31,350 bases of DNA from a virus. Within the stretch, counting starts at the first letter, position 1; each line of letters opens with the position of its first letter. The position numbers and the translations under genes were made by a program. The DNA is taken from positions 1 to 31,350 of the IMG/VR virus record IMGVR_UViG_3300017963_000585. One strand, written 5' to 3'. The notes beneath the pieces were generated by a model. It made no database searches and was not told the DNA's origin. It was given only the letters and a program-made list of their open reading frames with translations. Shown here piece by piece: positions 15,089 to 20,956 of this stretch.

Positions 15089-16128
15089 ATATTCTTGTAA
15101 CTGGAGGAGCGGGATATCTTGGATCAATTATATCTGCTGAACTAGCTGTTGCTGGTCACAAAGTAACTGTATATGATGCTGGTTGGTATGGATTTGAAGG
15201 TATAAAGGATGTCCAACCTAGAATAAATGTAATTCAAAAAGACATCAGGCAAATACTCGAAGAGCATATAAATGGTAATGATGCGGTTATTCATTTAGCA
15301 GCATTATCGAATGATCCAAGTTTTGATTTTATTTCAACAGCAAATTGGGAAATGAACTATGAAGCAACTAAAAGACTCGTTGACTTAGTAGTAGAATGTG
15401 AAGTGGATAATTTTATTTTTGCCAGCACAGCAAGTGTTTATGGATTTGATCCTTGGAGAAAATTGGATGAGACATCTGAAATTAACCCACAGAGTAATTA
15501 TGGTAGATCTAAAGTTAAGTGTGAAGAGTATATTTTAGAAACTGCTAAAAAGACCTCTTTAAAACCCATTATTCTTAGAATGGGCACATTAATGGGAGCA
15601 AGTCCTAGAATGAGATATGATTTAGTAGCAAATGCTATGATAGCTTCCGCATTTTTTACTGGAGTTATTAGAGTTTTTGCTGGCGGAGAAAATTGGCGAC
15701 CTTTATTAAATGTTGTAGATGCAGCAAATGTTTATGTAGATATTGTAAACAGGGATCTTTTTGCTGAAAATAAATGTGAAATTTTTAATGTTGTTAGAAA
15801 AAACTATCGTATTTCTGAACTTGCAAATTATATAAAACATTGTATTATGATGATAGATAGTGGGTATCCAATAGAAATTTTAATAGATTATGAAGGACAG
15901 GAATCTAGAAGTTATCAAATTACTGGTGAAAAGCTTAAAAGTAAACTAGGAATTGAGCCTTCTAGCGGTGTTTTGCCTACAGTACAGCATTTATGGAGTT
16001 CATTTAAAGCGGGACAGGAGCCAGATTATCAAGATGCTCGTAATAATAATTTAAAATGGATGAAAGCTCTTGTTTCTGCTGAAGAAGTAATTTCTAAAGT
16101 AGGAGGAATTCTCTACTTAGAGAAATAA
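15085..16128 (+). CDS. NAD-dependent sugar epimerase/dehydratase (extended SDR)
   Basis: The protein has 347 residues. The N-terminal Rossmann motif is TGGAGYLG (6-13). The catalytic set is ASTASVYG (113-120) and Y139-x3-K143 in NYGRSKVK. IILRMGTLMGASPR and the WRPLLNVVDAA region match GalE/RmlB-like and NDP-sugar epimerase families. It probably interconverts or dehydrates an NDP-sugar to supply one of the transferases nearby. The C-terminal region (WMKALVSAEEVISKVGG) is less typical. I cannot tell which sugar from sequence alone. It ends the five-gene block and is followed by the head-tail connector 10 nt later, so the block is inserted inside the head module rather than at its end. Confidence 0.9.
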   Translation: MNILVTGGAGYLGSIISAELAVAGHKVTVYDAGWYGFEGIKDVQPRINVIQKDIRQILEEHINGNDAVIHLAALSNDPSFDFISTANWEMNYEATKRLVDLVVECEVDNFIFASTASVYGFDPWRKLDETSEINPQSNYGRSKVKCEEYILETAKKTSLKPIILRMGTLMGASPRMRYDLVANAMIASAFFTGVIRVFAGGENWRPLLNVVDAANVYVDIVNRDLFAENKCEIFNVVRKNYRISELANYIKHCIMMIDSGYPIEILIDYEGQESRSYQITGEKLKSKLGIEPSSGVLPTVQHLWSSFKAGQEPDYQDARNNNLKWMKALVSAEEVISKVGGILYLEK

Positions 16129-16138
16129 GGAGTAAAGA

Positions 16139-16765
16139 ATGACAAAAGGATATACTAATCAGACTACAGTGAATGAGTTTTTAACAACAGCTTATACAGT
16201 TCCCTCCTGGTGGTTTGATGAGGTAGAGGAAGAAATAGACGCAAATTTAGAATCTGATTTTCAAGCTTCTGCTGGTGCTCTCGCTTCTGAAACATTAACA
16301 CTAGATGGCTCTGGGGAGAATTGGCAAGATTTGGGGAAAGAATACATTGGAAGTATTGCATCAGTGGTTATTGATGATGAAGCTGTTAATGTGAATAATG
16401 TTCTTGTTTATAACGAATATGGTTATTTACGATTTAAAGATTCCTCTGATATTGTAACTGATTCTGATCATACTTATGATCAATATACTTTTACAAAAGG
16501 ACATCAAAATGTAGTTGTGTATGGTATTTTTGGTCGTTCAAATATACCACATAGGGTAAAAGAGCTTGCAACATTATTAATTGTTCAAAAAGTTCAGCGT
16601 ATAAAACCTGAAATAGTGAGAGCATATAATTCTGAACAAATAGGGTTTTATAGATATTCTATTGGTAATGGTGGTGTTGCTGGTTTGCCTCCAACAATAG
16701 CAGAAAGAATCACAGAGCTTTATAATCAACTTGGAGCTAGTGATGCATTTATAGAGGCTGTATAA
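16139..16765 (+). CDS. Head-tail connector/adaptor protein
   Basis: The protein has 208 residues and is the first gene of the neck set. It opens with TVNEFLTTAYTVPSWWFDEVEEEIDANLES, then a beta-rich middle with GHQNVVVYGIFGRSNIPHRVKELATLLIVQKVQRIKP. This helix pair after a strand is typical of gp6-like adaptors that bind below the portal ring. The C-terminus (PPTIAERITELYNQLGASDAF) is helical. The position directly before a stopper-like gene supports the call. AAGGAG precedes the ATG. The stop and the next start share one base. The assignment is from position and general pattern; I would not insist on the exact family. Confidence 0.65.
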   Translation: MTKGYTNQTTVNEFLTTAYTVPSWWFDEVEEEIDANLESDFQASAGALASETLTLDGSGENWQDLGKEYIGSIASVVIDDEAVNVNNVLVYNEYGYLRFKDSSDIVTDSDHTYDQYTFTKGHQNVVVYGIFGRSNIPHRVKELATLLIVQKVQRIKPEIVRAYNSEQIGFYRYSIGNGGVAGLPPTIAERITELYNQLGASDAFIEAV

Positions 16766-17115
16766 TGATAGAACATTTAATGCAACAGCCAGTAAGAGTA
16801 TATCGTCATAGTGTGGCCTCAACTACTGATATGGGTGAAAAGGTAACTACAAAATCATTTGTGGCTACTGAAAATTGTAATATACAAGTAGCTGGAGAAT
16901 TTGTGTCTTTTAGAGATATGGGATTTGCTATTACTGGAGATTATATTGTATTTGCAAGTGCTTCTTCTGTGATTAAAGAAGGAGATGTTTTATCCGCTAG
17001 TTTACATGGTTCTGTTGATTTAGATGTTAATTCTATCAATCCACATTATAGATATAATGAGTTGCATCATTTAAGAATTATGGCTGATTTGGTGAGGAGA
17101 CCAAAAGATGCCTAA
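16765..17115 (+). CDS. Head closure/stopper-like protein
   Basis: The protein has 116 residues and is beta-rich, as expected for the ring that closes the head after packaging (gp16/HK97 gp7-type). Strands are visible in VRVYRHSV, YIVFASASSVIKEGDVLSASL and LHHLRIMADLVRRP. The last resembles the end of many head-closure (Hc1-like) proteins. There is no membrane segment. The start overlaps the preceding stop by one base and the end overlaps the next gene by 8 nt. The call rests mainly on size, fold pattern and place between adaptor and neck protein. Confidence 0.55.
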   Translation: MIEHLMQQPVRVYRHSVASTTDMGEKVTTKSFVATENCNIQVAGEFVSFRDMGFAITGDYIVFASASSVIKEGDVLSASLHGSVDLDVNSINPHYRYNELHHLRIMADLVRRPKDA

Positions 17116-18016
17116 TATTAGTAGCATGATGTATAATCTAAGCTCTACAATAGGAAATGTTGGAGCAAAGCTGTCTGTTCCATTGGGTCAACCAAATGTT
17201 CTAGCTAACCGTATTATTTCAAAAGAATTAATGGGTGCTCCTTTTGGGGTACAAGTTAGTATATTTTTCTTTAAAAAGCCTTTTATTGATACTATAAAAA
17301 ATTTACAAAAAAGATATGAAATCCAACCATATAAAGTGTTTGAAGCTGTGACAAGAAATACTCATAGATTATGGGAACGTTGTAGAAAAGAAGCTCCTAT
17401 AAATACTGGATTTTTAAGAAATAGTTTAATTACTGCGGCTGGGTATGACAGAAAACACCCAGATTGGATTGTTGGTAAAGTTATATGTACTGCTCCATAT
17501 GGTATGTATGTACATTTTGGTACACTTAGATGGCATAAGAAAATTTATCCTAAAGAATCAAAGGCTTTGAGATTTAAACCCGTATCATCTTCGCGTGTTG
17601 GATATTTTAAGGTGAAAGATAGAAAAACTAAATCAGAAAAGTTAGTTACTAAATCTAATGCATCTACTATAAGAGGTAGAGGCAATATATATAGTGATGA
17701 AATTATATTTAGAAAATGGGTTAGAGGACAGAAAGCAAATCCATTTATGCGTAGAGCTTTTAGAGCTACATATCGTAGTATGTTTAGTAGAATAGCTACT
17801 GCATTAAAACCAAGACAAGTTGAATCTATTCCTAGTGGTAAAGTTCCTGCATTGCCATTACTTACTAGTGCTAGGCATCAACTTACTCATACAGCTAGAT
17901 GGATTAGAAATGTAAGTCCATATGCTAGCTTTTCTGTAGCACAATATGCTCAAAGATATGGTCGTAGATTGTACACAAAGAAAATTGTTAGCAAGATGGT
18001 TATAAGAAGGAGATAG
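17108..18016 (+). CDS. Neck/tail-completion protein (HK97 gp10-like), unusually long
   Basis: The central part carries the HK97 gp10-like signature: LWERCRKEAPINTGFLRNSL, then YGMYVHFGT, then FRKWVRGQKANPFMRRAFRA (about residues 89-220). These proteins join the head connector to the tail. The usual length is 110-180 residues; here 302. A roughly 70-residue N-terminal extension and a basic C-terminal extension (about 230-302, rich in Arg/Lys) are extra. The C-terminal part might contact DNA or the tail terminator. It follows the stopper and precedes the tail terminator, the standard order. Confidence 0.75.
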   Translation: MPNISSMMYNLSSTIGNVGAKLSVPLGQPNVLANRIISKELMGAPFGVQVSIFFFKKPFIDTIKNLQKRYEIQPYKVFEAVTRNTHRLWERCRKEAPINTGFLRNSLITAAGYDRKHPDWIVGKVICTAPYGMYVHFGTLRWHKKIYPKESKALRFKPVSSSRVGYFKVKDRKTKSEKLVTKSNASTIRGRGNIYSDEIIFRKWVRGQKANPFMRRAFRATYRSMFSRIATALKPRQVESIPSGKVPALPLLTSARHQLTHTARWIRNVSPYASFSVAQYAQRYGRRLYTKKIVSKMVIRRR

Positions 18017-18023
18017 TTATAAT

Positions 18024-18473
18024 ATGTCAACTGCTGAAGAAGTACTTATTATAAGCGCGGTGAGAAGTATCTTAATTAATGATGCTACTGTGATAACTAC
18101 TATACCAGCCACACGAATTTTAGCTGCAACCGCATCTGTTGCTGACGATGAAACTTTTTTAATACCGATGATTACTATAGATTGTGAATTAGGCGATTCA
18201 GATCCTCAGTTAGATGCTAGTGTTGCGTCTGTTGGAGTTTTGATATGGAGCAAAAGAGACACTGTAACGGTTGGTGGGAGCAAGCAAACATTATATAATT
18301 ATGCTAAAGTTATAGACGATATTTTAAATAAACAATTAGATAATTTATCTTCTTATGATTCAAGTTTAGATATCCATAAATTTAGAAGAGTAACTAGACG
18401 TGTGGATTATATAGACGATTTAGATTGTTGGTTAGTCATAATAGAATATGACTTAGTTTTGGCTGAATCATAA
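18024..18473 (+). CDS. Tail terminator protein (DUF3168/gpU-like)
   Basis: The protein has 149 residues. The start AEEVLIISAVRSILINDATV, the strand ITIDCEL, a central conserved YNYAKVIDDILN helix and the C-terminal strand pair (RVDYIDDLDCWLVIIEYDLVL) resemble the DUF3168/tail terminator fold, which caps the tail tube and binds the neck. A strong AAGGAGAT site precedes the ATG. The position after the gp10-like neck protein agrees. A glycosyltransferase gene begins 12 nt later where the tube gene would usually follow. Confidence 0.7.
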   Translation: MSTAEEVLIISAVRSILINDATVITTIPATRILAATASVADDETFLIPMITIDCELGDSDPQLDASVASVGVLIWSKRDTVTVGGSKQTLYNYAKVIDDILNKQLDNLSSYDSSLDIHKFRRVTRRVDYIDDLDCWLVIIEYDLVLAES

Positions 18474-18484
18474 GGAGATAATAT

Positions 18485-19819
18485 ATGCTTGAAGATAAAG
18501 ATTCTATTAAAAAATTTTATTCTTGGAAACCGTTATGTACTGAATTACTTCCTAACAAAGTAGCTACTTCAATCTTCGCTGAAAACAGGAAATTTACAAT
18601 CCCAGAGCTGTCTAAAACTCCATCAGTAATAGATTTGCTAGATAATAATTTAAGTCTACAGATAAATTTAACCGGATATGTTTATTACTATGGTGGGTAT
18701 GCCAGTTTTACTAGAGAAATAATAAAACGACTTGAAAGAAAAAATCATTTAATACGTCTTGATCCAATACCATCGGGTATAGATTTAGATCCGTTTGAAT
18801 TTCAATATTTTAAATTATTAACACAAGCTCCTTTAGACAAAGAGAAGCAGATTATAAATCTTCTTATTTCTTCTCCTAGATATTATAATCCAGAATTAAT
18901 TAAAGATATTGATAAAAAAATATTGTGGACAATGATGGAGACAAGACAAGTTCATAGTGAAGCGATTGATAGATGTTTTGATTTCGACGAAGTTTGGCTT
19001 CCAACTTCCTTAGATATAGAAAGATTTGGTGAAGATATAGATTTAAGAGGATCATTAAAATTAGTAAAATTTGGAATAGATTTTGAAAAATATGATGGTG
19101 AATTAGTGAGTCCTATGAAATTAGATAATATAGATAATAAATTTGTATTTATGTTTTGTGGTAATTGGAATAAAAGAAAAGGAATAGATATAATAATTCG
19201 CTCTTTTTGTAAGGCTTTTGATGGAAATCGTGACGTTGCTTTAGTTTTATTTTCTAAATATGCCACAAGACCTTATGGTGAGTTAAAGGATTATGAACAA
19301 AGATGGACTATAAAACATGAATTTGAGAAATTTACAGAAGATTTTAGGCTTTCTACGATGCCACAAATTTGTATTATAGATTGTGCTGTTCATCCTAATG
19401 TAGTTCCATCACTTATGAAACGAGCAAATTGTTGTGTGGCTGCTAGTTTAGGGGAAAGTTTGTGGCTACCAGGACTTGAATTTGGTGCATTAAAAGTGCC
19501 TATTATACAGACTGAGTGGGGAGGTTTTAGAGATTATTTGAATGATGAAAATTCTTTTTTAATAAATAATAAAGGATTTCAAGTTGCTGATGAGGAATTA
19601 GTAGAAGGCACTTCTGATTATTTTAAAGATCAAGAATTTGCAATTCCAGATGAAGATGATCTAATTGACAAAATGCAGTATATTTACAAAAATTACAATG
19701 CTGCTATAATAAAAGCGGAGAAATTGTATAATTTTATACAACCTAATTATGACTGGAAAATCTTGATCGACAAGATAAATAGTAATTTAAAGGAGGTAGC
19801 AAATGAGCCTAGCATATAA
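18485..19819 (+). CDS. GT4-type (GT-B) glycosyltransferase between tail terminator and tail tube genes
   Basis: The protein has 444 residues in two Rossmann-like halves. The N-terminal half has a glycine loop GGYASFTREI (70-79), and the C-terminal half contains the donor site: FCGNWNKRKGIDIIIRSF (224-241) and the EX7E signature E324/E332 in GESLWLPGLEFGALKVP, then IIQTEWGGFRDYL. Retaining GT4 enzymes of this type use NDP-sugars, and both key Glu residues are present. There is no membrane span. It begins with a good AAGGAG and overlaps the tube gene by 17 nt. The last 140 nt of the gene contain a consensus-like promoter and the ribosome site of the tube gene. The location suggests the tail tube or terminator as acceptor, which is inference. 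The DNA look is like its neighbours. Confidence 0.9.
   Translation: MLEDKDSIKKFYSWKPLCTELLPNKVATSIFAENRKFTIPELSKTPSVIDLLDNNLSLQINLTGYVYYYGGYASFTREIIKRLERKNHLIRLDPIPSGIDLDPFEFQYFKLLTQAPLDKEKQIINLLISSPRYYNPELIKDIDKKILWTMMETRQVHSEAIDRCFDFDEVWLPTSLDIERFGEDIDLRGSLKLVKFGIDFEKYDGELVSPMKLDNIDNKFVFMFCGNWNKRKGIDIIIRSFCKAFDGNRDVALVLFSKYATRPYGELKDYEQRWTIKHEFEKFTEDFRLSTMPQICIIDCAVHPNVVPSLMKRANCCVAASLGESLWLPGLEFGALKVPIIQTEWGGFRDYLNDENSFLINNKGFQVADEELVEGTSDYFKDQEFAIPDEDDLIDKMQYIYKNYNAAIIKAEKLYNFIQPNYDWKILIDKINSNLKEVANEPSI
19683..19710 (+). promoter_or_regulatory. Promoter with extended -10 inside the glycosyltransferase gene, upstream of the tail tube gene
   Basis: TTTACA (19683-19688, 5/6) is followed after 16 nt by TATAAT (19705-19710, 6/6), and the bases before the -10 are TGC, giving the extended -10 TGnTATAAT. 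Transcription would begin about 19717, roughly 86 nt before the tail tube ATG. The element lies within coding sequence, so it could be chance in AT-rich DNA. The match quality and its placement ahead of a highly expressed gene argue for function. Confidence 0.65.
19724..19741 (+). repeat. Inverted repeat just downstream of the tail tube promoter
   Basis: TTGTATAA (19724-19731) and TTATACAA (19734-19741) are perfect inverted copies with two Ts between, about +8 to +25 from the predicted start. It lies at nearly the same distance from its promoter as the palindrome at 8579-8592 from the capsid promoter. It could be an operator or a short RNA stem; being coding and AT-rich, it could also be chance. 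Confidence 0.45.
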
Positions 19820-20189
19820 ATTCTCTGTAGGAACAATTGCTCATAATAGTATTAATATGGGTGTTGCTAGAAGCATAGAAGTTACCTATGATGGCGATCC
19901 GCAAGAATTCAGGGGTGGAGACTATCGTTTACCACTTGCAATTGAGTTGGGAAATGTATCTGTTTCTGCTAGAGCAGAAACAGTTAAATTCGATACCTAT
20001 GATGATTTTGCAGATATTTTAGATGGTGCATGTAATGATATCACGCTTGCTGCTGGAGCAAATAGTGGTGGATTATCAGGAACATTATCTAACATGGTTC
20101 TAGTTAATTACACAATTAGAAGCGCACAAGAAGAGTTTGCATTAGCTAATGTTGAGTGGAGACAGGCAGATGCAAGCTTCGCATCTTAA
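19803..20189 (+). CDS. Major tail (tube) protein
   Basis: The protein has 128 residues, beta-rich, with a start like MSLAYKFSVGTIAHNSINMG, then RSIEVTYDGDPQEFRGGDYRLPLAIELGNVSVSARAE split over strands, DTYDDFADILDGA as a helix and a C-terminal strand pair. This strand-helix pattern matches phage tail tube proteins, which stack into hexameric rings. The length is short for a siphovirus tube but fits the minimal fold. The ribosome site AAAGGAGG is close to perfect. It has its own upstream promoter, precedes the chaperones and tape measure and is followed by a hairpin, all as expected for an abundant virion protein. Confidence 0.8.
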   Translation: MSLAYKFSVGTIAHNSINMGVARSIEVTYDGDPQEFRGGDYRLPLAIELGNVSVSARAETVKFDTYDDFADILDGACNDITLAAGANSGGLSGTLSNMVLVNYTIRSAQEEFALANVEWRQADASFAS

Positions 20190-20217
20190 AAATAGGTAAT
20201 GATTAGGAGAGTGGTGT

Positions 20218-20249
20218 GGGAGAGAATCTACTGTTGTGGGTTCTCTCCC
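20218..20249 (+). terminator. Hairpin after the tail tube gene, probably attenuating
   Basis: GGGAGAGAA (20218-20226) pairs perfectly with TTCTCTCCC (20241-20249) across a 14-nt loop. No T run follows (CATTCAAATT), so full intrinsic termination is doubtful; it may be a partial terminator or 3'-end stabiliser. The sequence after the tube stop (GGTAATGATTAGGAG) resembles that after the capsid stop (GGTAATTAATTGGGG), which also leads into a hairpin. Confidence 0.6.
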
Positions 20250-20273
20250 CATTCAAATTAAGGAGGTTTATGA

Positions 20274-20612
20274 ATGAAAGGATTTAAGATTGAGCTTGGA
20301 AAGACTAATGATGATTCTGAAGAATTTGTTGTGCAGCCAATTAAAGTAGAAGATTTACCAAAAGCTTTAGCGTTGATTAATAAATTAAATGATTTAGACA
20401 TCGAAGAAAAGGAAATTGATGAAACAGACCAAACTAAATCTAATGAGATTTTACAAAAAAGAGTGGATATTAGTGTAGATTTATTTACTTTAGTTATGTC
20501 TAGAAATTATCCTAATAAAAGTAGAGAAGATTGGTTAGAAATTGTTGATATTGGAGATGTTTTTGGTGTTATGAATAGAATGTGGGAAGGTATAGGACCA
20601 ACAAAGGTCTAA
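20274..20612 (+). CDS. Tail assembly chaperone-like protein (upstream ORF)
   Basis: The protein has 112 residues: a short beta start (FKIELGKTNDDSEEFVVQPIKVEDL), then helices. The pattern and location, between tube and tape measure, match tail assembly chaperones (lambda gpG role), which coat the tape measure during tail assembly and are absent from the finished virion. A strong AAGGAGG lies before the ATG. The reading frame ends 2 nt before the start of the next ORF, which is in the -1 frame relative to this one and overlaps it from 20579. In many phages these two are joined by -1 frameshifting; here no standard slippery heptamer is seen in the overlap. Confidence 0.7.
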   Translation: MKGFKIELGKTNDDSEEFVVQPIKVEDLPKALALINKLNDLDIEEKEIDETDQTKSNEILQKRVDISVDLFTLVMSRNYPNKSREDWLEIVDIGDVFGVMNRMWEGIGPTKV

Positions 20613-20614
20613 CA

Positions 20615-20956
20615 ATGGAACTAAATAATTTAAATGAAGATGAGTTATTTAAGATAATTGCTGGATTGATAAGTATGTTTCCAGCATATAAATTTGAAGA
20701 TTTTTTATCTATGGAAATAGATTTATTTTTCAAAATACTTAAAATTGCATCAGAAAGATCTAAAGAATTATCTGGTAAAGAGTTTTATGAGGAAGAAGAG
20801 ACAAAGATTGTTGATCAACAACAAGACAAGGCAAATTTATTAGGATTATTAACATTATATGGGGTTAATATTAAAGATTTAGAAGAGAAAAATTATAAAT
20901 TAAATCTAGTGGATTTAAAGAAACATCAAAGGGAGAAGTATAAACATGCCAAGTGA
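20615..20956 (+). CDS. Second tail assembly chaperone-like protein (gpGT partner position)
   Basis: The protein has 113 residues from the ATG at 20615, helical throughout (DELFKIIAGLISMFPAYKFEDFLSMEIDLFFKIL), with an acidic patch EEEETK and a basic end (KKHQREKYKHAK). The ATG has AAAGG 7 nt upstream, so independent translation is likely. A longer GTG start at 20582 would overlap the previous gene. It is in the -1 frame relative to the upstream ORF, and its frame is open from 20579, so a fused product by frameshifting is possible. It ends inside the tape measure gene (11-nt overlap), again typical of tail chaperones. Confidence 0.7.
   Translation: MELNNLNEDELFKIIAGLISMFPAYKFEDFLSMEIDLFFKILKIASERSKELSGKEFYEEEETKIVDQQQDKANLLGLLTLYGVNIKDLEEKNYKLNLVDLKKHQREKYKHAK

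Noticed and set aside
18018-18023. Perfect TATAAT just before the tail terminator gene
   Set aside because: It lies between the ribosome site and the ATG, so a transcript starting there would lack the ribosome site, and no -35 is found.
18485-19819. Serotype-conversion (gtr) type transferase acting on host surface glycan
   Set aside because: No flippase-like or bactoprenol transferase-like membrane genes accompany it, and it lacks membrane spans; still possible if the host supplies partners.
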